From positions 1 to 55,407 of the forward strand of contig CAYJPN010000034.1 of NCBI GenBank assembly GCA_964372115.1: DNA of 55,407 bases. The letters are read 5' to 3'. This document shows, piece after piece, positions 43,185 through 52,267 of this stretch. The stretch's first letter is position 1, and the number at the start of each line of letters is the position of its first letter. Made by a program: the position numbers and the translations under genes. The notes beneath the pieces are model-generated. The model saw nothing but the letters and a program-made list of their open reading frames with translations, had not been told where the DNA came from and ran no database searches. This DNA is from CG2-30-36-16 sp964372115 (GTDB taxonomy: Bacteria; Bacteroidota; Ignavibacteria; Ignavibacteriales; Ignavibacteriaceae).

Positions 43185-43553
43185 TTATTCACCGCCGCCT
43201 GAAGGTACATGCGGACCTTTTTTACCGGTGGGTTTATATGGTTTTAATCCGAAATCTGTAACCATAGGATTTGTTTTACCATAAAATCCGTACAATTGAG
43301 TTGAGAAGCGGGAATAAAGCGTAAGCAATTCTTTTTCCTTCGCCTCATACGCATCAAATTTTCGGCGGGCTTCATTCAGGGCATCTTCATAAGCCTGTCT
43401 TAAATCTTCAAGCTGCTGTTTGGCGTCCCTGCATGCAGCGTCTTTAACCTCGGCGGGGTAATTTTCCTCGCCGGAATGTATAACAGCGCCGTCAGCCATT
43501 TTTTCAAACTGCTGAACGGCAAGCGCGTGTTTTTTGTTACTTATTTGTGGCAT
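43185..43553 (-). CDS. Small coiled-coil protein, function unknown
   Basis: 122 aa. It begins MPQISNKKHALAVQQFEKMA and has a long charged helix (residues about 35-85, AKQQLEDLRQAYEDALNEARRKFDAYEAKEKELL), then a Gly/Pro-rich tail with GKKGPHVPSGGGE. No signal or membrane segment. GAGGT lies upstream of the ATG. GC content and codon choice look higher than in the neighbouring AT-rich DNA, which hints at a separate origin. I do not recognise the family. Confidence 0.7.
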   Translation of the reverse strand: MPQISNKKHALAVQQFEKMADGAVIHSGEENYPAEVKDAACRDAKQQLEDLRQAYEDALNEARRKFDAYEAKEKELLTLYSRFSTQLYGFYGKTNPMVTDFGLKPYKPTGKKGPHVPSGGGE

Positions 43554-44597
43554 AGCACTTACCTCATTATTTGTTTCTGTTTACCCGGCTGAATTATAAA
43601 AACCGGGTTTTCCCTTTAAGGGTTTTTGCAACAAACACCTATTCTAATTTTTCAGTAATAACAAGAACACTAGATTTCATAAAACTTTTACCCGATTAAT
43701 AGCTTAATATCAAACAATAATTATAATTAGTGATTGAATAATTATAACTAAAGAAGAATATGTTATAACACGGTGCGCATTTTCTACAATTAATCGTTGT
43801 TTAATTAATATTATTTTGTCATTTATTTTAGCTCATGAACGATTATTTATAATAAACTCGTTCCTTGTTACAATAAATCTTCGATGAATTACAATTATTT
43901 TATCTTTTGTTATAATTATTCTTTGATTAATTGTAAATAATCGTCGGGTTTTTATAATTATTTTATTCTGAATTATGCCGGTAAAGTACTATAATTGAAT
44001 TGTTTAACTGTAAAACAGTTATTATTGCAAAACTTTTCAACTAAACTGCAATATAACAATGCAACAATTCGGCAATAAAACCATATATCAATTCAAATTT
44101 ATCTTGGATTATTAAATTGGAAAATTATTTTTTTTGAGTTGAAGAAATACCCGGAGACCCAAATCGAACAATAGACCAATCTATCGATTACTCATCTATC
44201 CGACGATCAAAACAGCATCAATATTTTCAGCACCGGTACCTAAATAATTATTTTTTATTTTTTTATCAGTGCAAAAAATCGGTACCATTGCGTGTTGTTA
44301 ATTAATTGCAAATATATAGGATTATATAGTTACAATAATTGAACAGCTATTTGTTAAGTTTTAGAATGTCCAGTCAATTATTGCAATTCTTTTTAATAAC
44401 TCAACTTACTTATATTTTTGCCTTTTTGCCCCGCCATTTATGCCCGCCCTCCGGCGGGTGTTAAATTTACACCAAAATATTGGGTTTTAGCCCCATATTT
44501 GCTATTGATGCGGCTAAAGCCTTTCCTTTTTTTCAATTAAGTCTCCGGCATAAATGACGGTACAATGAATACTCTAATAATGCGTAAAGGTGAGTTA
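43554..44597. other. 1-kb AT-rich non-coding stretch with hairpin block at the right end
   Basis: No gene. 43700-44000 is very AT-rich with loose repeats of ATTATAATTATTTTAT type. Near the right end is a palindromic block (CCCGCCCTCCGGCGGG at 44442-44457 and related CCCGCCATTTATG), similar to the block at 29835-29987. It lies downstream of the hsdS stop and probably contains the operon's terminator. Confidence 0.5.
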
Positions 44598-45800
44598 TTA
44601 ACCAACCAACTCCCCCTTAAACGCTTTTTGCATGAGTGAGTTGAAAAGATTTTCCAATTCTTTTTCTGATGCTTTCTGCTTCTCTTTTAATGTTTCTGTT
44701 TTTTGAACAAGTTCTGCAAATTGTTGTTGGAATGAAAGTGGAGGATAGAGTAAAGGTAAATTTTTAACAGCAGATTTTGTAATTGACTTAGTAATTGCAC
44801 CCCTAATTTGAGATTTAATATTTACTTGGCCATAATTGGTTGATAAATAATAATATAAATATACCGTATTTAACGCTCTAGGTCGAATAACTAATTGATT
44901 TAGGCCTAACGAAACCGGTCTACCAAAATTTGGCATTATCCAAAAGTCACCAGCACTACCAATTTTATTCATTATTATTTCTCCACCATAGATCTTGGAT
45001 TTTGAGAAATATTCATAAGTGGTTTTAGAAACATATTTTAGATTTTTTGTGAAGTCATTTGAACTCAAGTTTACTGTCCTAACCATAATTGCATAATCTT
45101 CTTTGTTTACCATAACAAGATTTTTAGAAACGTTTTCGTTACTACCATTAGAACCAATATCGCCAATGTATCCAATGAAATCACCCAGTTTTTTCATCTC
45201 CCACCCTTTTGGATTCTTCACCGGATCGCCGAACATTTCTATAAATGCAGATTGTAGACATTGTTCTGTTAGTTTGTTTGCCTCTTTCCGTTTTTGTTTT
45301 GCTTGGTCTGCTTTTTCTAAAATTTCTGCAATTTGTTTTTGGACTGGAAGAGGTGGATACTCAATTTTTATTTCTCTTAACTGACTATTATTAAGTATCG
45401 GAACTATTGCTTTATTAGCTCTATAGATTAGGTGGTGAGAATTTTTTCTAAACCAGAAGTACGCATAATCAACATCAATATTGGAGTTAAATTTTATTCC
45501 GGTTATCTGTTGGTTTGATGATCCATCATATTGTAAAATTCCAACGCGACCAATATTTCCAATACATGTAATTAGTAAAGTATCTTTTGGAAATATTAAT
45601 GCTTTACCTTCGGTTACTCCCTTTTGCGTCAAAGTTCTTGTTGACTCTTCTAAATATTTAGATTCTCCGATGTCAGAAGGTGTATACCATTGAATTTCAC
45701 CATTAAAGTAATCTTCTTTTTTTGTAGATGGTGTTTTTCCAGTTCGTATAAATTCAGCAACTTCACCCAAAGATTTAATCTGCCAGCCGTTTCTATTCAT
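44598..45800 (-). CDS. hsdS: Type I restriction-modification specificity subunit
   Basis: About 400 aa from the ATG at 45800. It has two target-recognition domains, the first opening MNRNGWQIKSLGEVAEFIRTG and the second GWEMKKLGDFIGYIGDIG, each followed by a conserved helical spacer (LPVQKQIAEILEKADQAKQKRKEANKL and SFQQQFAELVQKTETLKEKQKASEKEL). The C-terminus NLFNSLMQKAFKGELVG is typical. HsdS directs HsdM and HsdR to a bipartite site. It is the last gene of the run, 13 bp after hsdM. Confidence 0.93.
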   Translation of the reverse strand: MNRNGWQIKSLGEVAEFIRTGKTPSTKKEDYFNGEIQWYTPSDIGESKYLEESTRTLTQKGVTEGKALIFPKDTLLITCIGNIGRVGILQYDGSSNQQITGIKFNSNIDVDYAYFWFRKNSHHLIYRANKAIVPILNNSQLREIKIEYPPLPVQKQIAEILEKADQAKQKRKEANKLTEQCLQSAFIEMFGDPVKNPKGWEMKKLGDFIGYIGDIGSNGSNENVSKNLVMVNKEDYAIMVRTVNLSSNDFTKNLKYVSKTTYEYFSKSKIYGGEIIMNKIGSAGDFWIMPNFGRPVSLGLNQLVIRPRALNTVYLYYYLSTNYGQVNIKSQIRGAITKSITKSAVKNLPLLYPPLSFQQQFAELVQKTETLKEKQKASEKELENLFNSLMQKAFKGELVG

Positions 45801-45813
45801 AATCAATTCTTGC

Positions 45814-47331
45814 TCAAAAACTTTTTTTTATGTCTGAAATATCTTTTGCAATTTCTTTTTCAAGGTTCAATACTTTTTCCATTATCACTTCCGGCTTTTC
45901 ATATTCAACTTCTTCATACACTATTTTTTTGTAGCGGGAAATTGAGAGATCGTATTTGTTTTCTTTAATCTCCTTTACATTAACTCGCACTATCTTATTC
46001 CCCTCTTTAGAGAGCTTGTCCCGATTTGTCGGGAGGTTAGGGGTGTGTTTGGTTTTCCACTTTGCAATAATATCCGGCAGATCATTGGCTTCCGTTTTAT
46101 TGCGCTTATCATCTAGAGAAAAACCATCGGCTTGCATATCGTAAAACCACACCTTATCCGTAATACCGCCCTTCTGAAAAACCATAACAGCAGTAGAAAC
46201 ACCGGCGTATGGTTTGAACACACCGGAAGGCATTGAGATGATTCCTTCCAGCTTACACTTATCAATAAGAATTTTTCTAAGGTCAATATGAGCGTTGCTT
46301 GTACCGAACAAAACTCCATCGGGAACAATAACCGCGGCGCGTCCCCCCATTACAAGCAGATCGTAGATCAATTCAATAAAAAGGAGTTCCGTCTTTTTCG
46401 TTTTTATTTTGAAGCGGCTGTTTACATCGGTCTCATCAATAGAACCTTTGAAGGGAGGATTTGCAAGGATAACATCATAAAGTTCTTTTTCGTTAAACTG
46501 TTTTGAAAGCGTATCGGTATAAAGAATTTTCGGGTTATCAATTCCGTGAAGCATTAAGTTCATTGCGCCAATGCGCGTCATGGTTGAATCGAAATCGTAT
46601 CCGGTTAGCGCATGCTGCTTTAAGAATGTAAAAAGTTTTTTATCCGCAATCTTATCTCCAATTAAATGATGAGGAATTCCTTCTGCATCGTAATCCAACA
46701 CTTCGGGGCTTGTGTTGTTTTCTAAGATATGCTGATAAGCGTTGAACAGAAATCCCGATGTACCGCAAGCCGGATCGCAAATCCTTTCACCGATTTTAGG
46801 ATCAACAAGTTTAACCATCATTCTGATAATGTGGCGCGGAGTTCTGAACTGTCCGTTCTTACCGGCAGTAGAAAGCTGCATTAAAAGATATTCATACATA
46901 TCACCTTGCACATCAACATTCTGTTCGCTGATGTGAAGATCATCTACGATCTTCACCGCTTCTTGCAAGAGCGACGCTTTTGGAATGATGAAGTAGGCAT
47001 CTTGCATGTGTTGGGTAAAGGTGCTTGTCTCACCTCCAAGATTGCGGAGAAATTCAAAAACTTTATCGCGCACGTGTTTAAGCATTCCTTCGCCGGGAAG
47101 TTGAGACCAATAAGACCAGCGGCAATCTTCATTATTAGCGAAGAGCGATTGGTATTTAGTATTTCTTCGTTTTGCCGATGCAATGTTTGCGTTGTCGTTA
47201 TCCTCCAATCTTTTTAGAAAGATGAGATAAGACATCTGCTCAATCGCCGTCAGCGGATTAGAAATACCGCCGGACCAGAATTTATCCCAGAGAGAATCTA
47301 CTTTTTGTTTTATGGTTGAGGAGGTTAGCAT
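45814..47331 (-). CDS. hsdM: Type I DNA methyltransferase subunit
   Basis: 505 aa. HsdM_N helices are followed by the N6-adenine methyltransferase domain: DPACGTSGF (residues 186-194) binds SAM and NPPF (291-294) is the catalytic motif. The C-terminal helices interact with HsdS. A short palindrome (TCCCGATTTGTCGGGA, near 46017-46035) sits within codons for PTNRDKLS in the region where the hsdM remnant at 29205 carries different palindromic sequence. The start ATG is 16 bp after the radical SAM gene. This gene is probably functional. Confidence 0.95.
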   Translation of the reverse strand: MLTSSTIKQKVDSLWDKFWSGGISNPLTAIEQMSYLIFLKRLEDNDNANIASAKRRNTKYQSLFANNEDCRWSYWSQLPGEGMLKHVRDKVFEFLRNLGGETSTFTQHMQDAYFIIPKASLLQEAVKIVDDLHISEQNVDVQGDMYEYLLMQLSTAGKNGQFRTPRHIIRMMVKLVDPKIGERICDPACGTSGFLFNAYQHILENNTSPEVLDYDAEGIPHHLIGDKIADKKLFTFLKQHALTGYDFDSTMTRIGAMNLMLHGIDNPKILYTDTLSKQFNEKELYDVILANPPFKGSIDETDVNSRFKIKTKKTELLFIELIYDLLVMGGRAAVIVPDGVLFGTSNAHIDLRKILIDKCKLEGIISMPSGVFKPYAGVSTAVMVFQKGGITDKVWFYDMQADGFSLDDKRNKTEANDLPDIIAKWKTKHTPNLPTNRDKLSKEGNKIVRVNVKEIKENKYDLSISRYKKIVYEEVEYEKPEVIMEKVLNLEKEIAKDISDIKKSF

Positions 47332-47347
47332 GATATGAAATAATACT

Positions 47348-48394
47348 TTATTGACATAATGAATTAATGTTTGGGTAAAGTGGACACCCCCCTAAACAAC
47401 TTTTAAAACAGTTCTTTGTAGAGCATTTATTCTCAACTAAGGTTTTTCTGAATGCGATAAATACTTTATCATTTTGCCAAATATCTAATATTGAGTTCTG
47501 ATTTATATTTGGTGGATCATGTGGTTTGAAAAAAGAACAAGGCAACATATTCAGTTTTTCATCTATGAAAGCAGAGAATCTTGCAGCTTCACATGGTTCT
47601 GCAAAATTTTCATTTATCTCTAGATTTTTTATCAACCAACTTACACTACAACTATCAAATCCCAATTTGAAGGGATAATGATTTTTATTAATTAAGTTAA
47701 AGAACATTCCGGCATAATGACTATTTTTAAGTAATAAATCATTATTGACGATCCTTCCTTGAGGTTTATAGTTTAAAAAGATAAGTGCATTAATTTTTTT
47801 TAAAAATATAGGAGTGTTCGATAACCAACGTATTGCTTTCTTTATGCTTGTAGAAGTTAGTAGAAAATGTATATTTAATTTAATTTCAAACTTATAAATA
47901 CGATTAATCAAAGATTCCATTAAGTCATCATCATAATATGCACTTAGAGCAACCGCGCCACAAAATTCTTTGCTATATTTTAATATTTTTTCAGATAGAC
48001 CATAACCATTCGAAGTATAAGATGGAACAAGACCATACTTCTCTCGAGTCATTTTCAATATTTTGCAGAAACTAGGATGATAATTTGGGTTTCCACCCCC
48101 TAACGCAATTTGGAATACACCAATTTTTGAAGCTTGGCGAACAACTTCTTCATAATTGTCTAACGAAATAAACCCGCCGTTTCTGTCAGAACTTCTATAA
48201 CAAAAATCACATGATTTTTTACAATAGTTGGTTATTGATATATCAAGTAATTCTGGGCCACCCTTAGACCAAAATGGTTCTTCGTATCCTTTTTTTTCTT
48301 TCCTTATAAACAATCCCGATTCTCGGTCAAAAAAAGTTGAATAATTCTGTTCAGAATTTGTTTTAAAAACAAACCGATAATTAGTATTCACCAT
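47348..48394 (-). CDS. Radical SAM enzyme with SPASM-like C-terminal cysteines
   Basis: 348 aa. The radical SAM cluster motif is CKKSCDFC (Cys 58, 62, 65), followed by GGGNPNYHPSF (SAM-binding GGE-like segment) and LSAY. At the C-terminus CEAARFSAFIDEKLNMLPC and KCSTKNCFKSCLGGCP form a likely auxiliary iron-sulfur site of the SPASM/twitch type, common in peptide-modifying enzymes. Its start overlaps the stop of the FVTNSSSTSF protein gene by 7 bp, so the latter may be its substrate. It sits between hsdR and hsdM on the same strand. The reaction is unknown. Confidence 0.85.
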   Translation of the reverse strand: MVNTNYRFVFKTNSEQNYSTFFDRESGLFIRKEKKGYEEPFWSKGGPELLDISITNYCKKSCDFCYRSSDRNGGFISLDNYEEVVRQASKIGVFQIALGGGNPNYHPSFCKILKMTREKYGLVPSYTSNGYGLSEKILKYSKEFCGAVALSAYYDDDLMESLINRIYKFEIKLNIHFLLTSTSIKKAIRWLSNTPIFLKKINALIFLNYKPQGRIVNNDLLLKNSHYAGMFFNLINKNHYPFKLGFDSCSVSWLIKNLEINENFAEPCEAARFSAFIDEKLNMLPCSFFKPHDPPNINQNSILDIWQNDKVFIAFRKTLVENKCSTKNCFKSCLGGCPLYPNINSLCQ

Positions 48395-48783
48395 GTATTT
48401 GGAATGGCATTGAAATAAATTGAATCATTTTCGACACAAAAACTATCCATGCAAAAAAATCTTTCTTCAATTTCGCCTTCACTCGCTAATTTACCGATGT
48501 ATACTTTTTTGTTTGAGCTTTCGGCATCACTAATCTTGGTTTTAATACTCTCTGGTAAATATTCATATTCATTTTTTTGCCATGAATCATCTTTTTTATA
48601 ATTATTAAATAATTCAATCTTTGATTTGACAACCTTATACAATCCTTCAAAAAGAAAACTGAATACGGAATCATTTTCGATACCAATTAACTTTAAATAT
48701 TCATCTTTCCCAAAATCATTACTCGTAATTAAAATAAAGGATGTTGATGAACTATTGGTCACAAAATCAGTTTTAATTTTCAT
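48388..48783 (-). CDS. Protein with N-terminal FVTNSSSTSF motif, candidate radical SAM substrate
   Basis: 131 aa. The N-terminus MKIKTDFVTNSSSTSFILIT carries a Ser-rich motif that I have seen as 'FV[ST]NSSSSSF' at the N-terminus of many otherwise dissimilar bacterial and phage proteins. The rest is acidic and mixed, with no domain I recognise and no signal peptide. GAGG lies 8 bp before the ATG, inside the previous gene, which it overlaps by 11 bp. Its stop overlaps the radical SAM gene. I infer that the NSSS segment is either a modification site or a recognition tag for that enzyme. Confidence 0.75.
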   Translation of the reverse strand: MKIKTDFVTNSSSTSFILITSNDFGKDEYLKLIGIENDSVFSFLFEGLYKVVKSKIELFNNYKKDDSWQKNEYEYLPESIKTKISDAESSNKKVYIGKLASEGEIEERFFCMDSFCVENDSIYFNAIPNTW

Positions 48784-49186
48784 GTTTTATTTCCTCAAGC
48801 AATTTGTTTATTGCAACAACCATTTTTTCATCAAACATTAATTCAGCCAGATTATACCCCCCGGACGATGTTGCTGACCCAAATAATAATTTTGTGTCAT
48901 CACTCATATTTTGCTTGACGAAACAAAGACTATCTTCAGTAAGATTATAGTGTTTATACAAATAATCAAAAACATCAGAATATTCCATTGAATAATATTT
49001 GTTATACTCGTCTATAACATCGACAGTTGAGTTTTCAAAAACATCTAAAATATCGTTTATAATTTTATTTGCATATGTGGCGTTCATAATTTTGGACTTT
49101 GAAAGAAATTTATCCCGAGAGAAATTTTTCGGAATGATTAAAAAGAAATATTTATCAAAATCATCTATATTTAGGGGTATAAACAT
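48773..49186 (-). CDS. 137-aa protein of unknown function
   Basis: 137 aa, acidic, no signal or membrane segment. It begins MFIPLNIDDFDKYFFLIIPK. A central Asp/Tyr-rich helix-like region (DVIDEYNKYYSMEYSDVFDYL) is followed by LLFGSATSSGGYNLAELMFDE. The Ser/Gly turn in that last segment is the only other Ser cluster in the cassette. It lies 4 bp after the hydrolase-NACHT gene and overlaps the FVTNSSSTSF gene. I do not recognise the family. It may be an adaptor, inhibitor or second substrate. Confidence 0.65.
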   Translation of the reverse strand: MFIPLNIDDFDKYFFLIIPKNFSRDKFLSKSKIMNATYANKIINDILDVFENSTVDVIDEYNKYYSMEYSDVFDYLYKHYNLTEDSLCFVKQNMSDDTKLLFGSATSSGGYNLAELMFDEKMVVAINKLLEEIKHEN

Positions 49187-49190
49187 AAAA

Positions 49191-52100
49191 TCAACAACCT
49201 ATTTTGGACTCAATAATTTTTATTTTTTCATTGTCTAACAGTATTTTATTTAACTCATACAAAGACTTATAGAAAAACGAAATTGTAAGAACCTTTTCTG
49301 TATTTTCATCATTCATCATTTCATTAAAGATCAATTCGATTGAACCGAAAAAGTTATCACTAAAATTAATACCATATTTTATCAAATCCACTGTGCAACT
49401 ACAAATACTATCCAAGAGAGATAAGCTTTTTACTTGGTTTATGTATTTTAGAATAATAAGACTTGATTGCTCGGGATATTTAATAGAAAATGCTTCATAT
49501 ACTTCGAAAGATATTGCCGATACATCGGTCGAGTCATCCATTAGTAACAATATTAATTCAAAATAATACAAATATTCAAAAATGTTTTTCCCGTTTTCAC
49601 CTGAAATAGTTTTGTCCAAGAAATCATAAAAAGATTCCATCTGGAGATTATCACTTCTATAAGCCCCATAATAATCATCATTTACCCAAACAAATATTGG
49701 CGCTATTAAATTTTTATAGTCACTGTCACTCAATCCGGAAATAATATCTAATAAAATACTAATATTTAATATTGGGTTTTGCTCTATTTTTATTCGGTGT
49801 ATCAACTTCTTAACAAATACCAAAGAATACTGTCGATTCGATTTGAAAAGATAGGAAAGATATTGCAAATCAAGCTTGTCCACTAATTCATCATCAATAG
49901 AAAATATTTCTTCACAAAATACTCTTTCATACCAATCTTTTCTTTTAATTAATAATCCCAAGTCATTATTTTTACTTTCTTTGTACGCATAAAAAATATA
50001 TCTTGCAAACCCTTCTGAGACTATACCTCTTGAGGTTATCAATTCATCGAGTATATTTTCAAATATTTGCAGATCTCCTATTTTTTTCAGAATATATTTT
50101 GCCAATAAATAATCTCTAAATTCATCGAATGTAAAATTGATACACTCCTCTTTACCAGCAGAATCGGTTAATGTCTCTTGAATCAAAATGTCATTATCAA
50201 TTATTCTGTCCAATTCATCAAAATAATCTTTAGAAAAATTCAATTTTGCCTTAGGTAAATTCATAAATATTCTATTATCAAACATAATTTCAATAATAGA
50301 CTCCAGTGTTCTCTCAAACATCTCTTTGGAATATGTTTTTAACATACTATCGGATTGCATTCCAAGAGAAAGTTCTTGTTTCTTTTTATCGAAATATTTT
50401 TGAAAGACTTTATTTTTATACAAATGAGTTAACCCTTGAATAACATTTTCACGAGAGGAATTTGAATCCCCATATGCTTCGGAAAATATCCTTAAGAATA
50501 ATGGGTCTTCAGTTAATTTCCGCCAAACACTATCTGATATATCAAGAATTCTATAGTGAAAGAACTTAGTGTATGCATTAAAGATTTTATTTCTGTCTAA
50601 TTCTCTAATCCGGGAATCAAAATCTTCCTTTAAATACATTTTACCAGAAATGTCTGAAATCAATAATTCGTTAAATCGAATTTGAAAATACTCAGATCGA
50701 CATGTCAAAATTATCCGCACGAAATTAAATTGGATTAAAGTTTTGATTAACAATTGTAACTTGGAAGAAAATAAGGCATAATTCTTTTGTTCATTTAAAC
50801 CATCAATGACTATAACCAATGGTTTATTGTTCTGAAAAAATTTAATCCCTATTTCATTCATAATATCGGGAAAACTCTTGAATTGGCTCTTATAGTTTAT
50901 TCTCTGTAGAATTGATTCTTCAAGATTAATAATATCTGACTCATAAAAATCTTTACCAAAAAATAAAAGGCTTGGAACATTACGTTTAAAAAGAACATTT
51001 TCTACAAGGTCGCAAACAAAATTAGTCTTGCCATGACCGGCGGGTGATGTAACGATAAGAACTTGAGTGTCAAGAGCTGTAAGTTTTTCTCCGATTTCTT
51101 CTAATTTCCGTTTATGTTTAAAGAGTGACTCATATTCGTATTTTTCCCACTGAAAGGAATATTTTTGAACGTCTGAAAAATCTCCCCCAAGTTTTAGTGC
51201 TCTTACTTTATTTTGAAATTCATTTATCCAACGAATTATATTATTTACGAAAATCTTTAATTCTTTTATACAAAGAGATATATTCTCCAATTGAGTATGA
51301 TCTGATGAAGGTAACTGTAACTCAAAGGGTATTCGATCTAATTTATACTTAAAAATAAATTCATTTATTCGTGCATAATTTATTCGTTGTAATTCCTCAA
51401 TGAGTTTCATAAGCATCAAAACTGGATCCGCATAATATCTGCCGATTTCTTTTATGTCAGTTATTTCAGTAAATACTTCCGGAATGTACTTCTTACTCCT
51501 TTTTTGTAATTCAATCTGCTCCCTTGAGAAAGACGAGCATGCTTCAATAAACTCATCATAATATTCATCCTTTTTTGACTTTGACTGAAGAAAGTTTTTA
51601 AGATAAATAAACGTCAAGTCAGTTTTGTCTATGGGTTTTACAACACTACCATGATTTTTGCCGACTATTACGTCATAACTATTATTACCCCAAATATTTT
51701 TTGCACTATGTTTATCTACTATTTTATCTTGAGCAGCAACTATATACTTTACATATATGACTTCTTCAATTTTATATTTATACCAGTCCTCATTTAACAA
51801 TTCAACAAAATCTGAAGTCTTTTTCAATTGATTTATTTGTAAGTTACACCAAGTTAATGTAGAACCGGCGGAAGCCAACGTTGCACCGTTATTAGGCGTC
51901 GCATACAATAGAATTTTACTAACTCTTAACCTATTCTTAGACTTGATTTCTTCAAGAATATATTTTTTGCCAACCAATCCTCCTAGACTATGACAAACAA
52001 TAACAATTTCATCATAAGATGAATACTTAATATTTATTTCGGATCTTAGTCCCTCCGCAAGATCTTGAATTTTAGGAAGAATTTGTCCAAAAGGAAAACG

Positions 52101-52247
52101 AAAGATTGATGTTGGAAAACTGAAATGTTCAATATCAAAATCATGATAAATTTCCATATCTGATTTAAGGAGCTCTGGAAATTTCCCCCATGTTTTTAGT
52201 GGATTTCCCCCCAGACCATGAATAAAAAGTATTAATTTTTTCTTCAT
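49191..52247 (-). CDS. Alpha/beta-hydrolase-NACHT protein (STAND NTPase)
   Basis: 1018 aa. Residues 1-215 are an alpha/beta hydrolase of the SERAC1/PGAP1-like lipase type: LILFIHGLGG, the nucleophile Ser87 in CHSLGG, an Asp in AAQDKIVD (174-178) and His199 in GKNHG. A linker helix region is followed by a NACHT-type ATPase: Walker A SPAGHGKT (401-408), Walker B LVIVIDGLNE (477-486), sensor Arg in TCRSEY. The remaining ~500 residues are helical, probably a winged helix plus sensor repeats. Known bacterial NACHT and fungal SesB-type NLRs pair such effector and STAND domains in antiviral or incompatibility responses. It lies 20 bp after hsdR, between the restriction and modification genes. Confidence 0.88.
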   Translation of the reverse strand: MKKKLILFIHGLGGNPLKTWGKFPELLKSDMEIYHDFDIEHFSFPTSIFRFPFGQILPKIQDLAEGLRSEINIKYSSYDEIVIVCHSLGGLVGKKYILEEIKSKNRLRVSKILLYATPNNGATLASAGSTLTWCNLQINQLKKTSDFVELLNEDWYKYKIEEVIYVKYIVAAQDKIVDKHSAKNIWGNNSYDVIVGKNHGSVVKPIDKTDLTFIYLKNFLQSKSKKDEYYDEFIEACSSFSREQIELQKRSKKYIPEVFTEITDIKEIGRYYADPVLMLMKLIEELQRINYARINEFIFKYKLDRIPFELQLPSSDHTQLENISLCIKELKIFVNNIIRWINEFQNKVRALKLGGDFSDVQKYSFQWEKYEYESLFKHKRKLEEIGEKLTALDTQVLIVTSPAGHGKTNFVCDLVENVLFKRNVPSLLFFGKDFYESDIINLEESILQRINYKSQFKSFPDIMNEIGIKFFQNNKPLVIVIDGLNEQKNYALFSSKLQLLIKTLIQFNFVRIILTCRSEYFQIRFNELLISDISGKMYLKEDFDSRIRELDRNKIFNAYTKFFHYRILDISDSVWRKLTEDPLFLRIFSEAYGDSNSSRENVIQGLTHLYKNKVFQKYFDKKKQELSLGMQSDSMLKTYSKEMFERTLESIIEIMFDNRIFMNLPKAKLNFSKDYFDELDRIIDNDILIQETLTDSAGKEECINFTFDEFRDYLLAKYILKKIGDLQIFENILDELITSRGIVSEGFARYIFYAYKESKNNDLGLLIKRKDWYERVFCEEIFSIDDELVDKLDLQYLSYLFKSNRQYSLVFVKKLIHRIKIEQNPILNISILLDIISGLSDSDYKNLIAPIFVWVNDDYYGAYRSDNLQMESFYDFLDKTISGENGKNIFEYLYYFELILLLMDDSTDVSAISFEVYEAFSIKYPEQSSLIILKYINQVKSLSLLDSICSCTVDLIKYGINFSDNFFGSIELIFNEMMNDENTEKVLTISFFYKSLYELNKILLDNEKIKIIESKIGC

Positions 52248-52267
52248 TAAAGTTTTCTTTTTGAAAT

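Noticed and set aside
47348..49186. Classic RiPP cluster with a short leader-core peptide
   Set aside because: No small precursor with a Gly-Gly or similar cleavage site is seen and no peptidase or transporter is present. The partners are 131 and 137 aa, so a different kind of modification is more likely.
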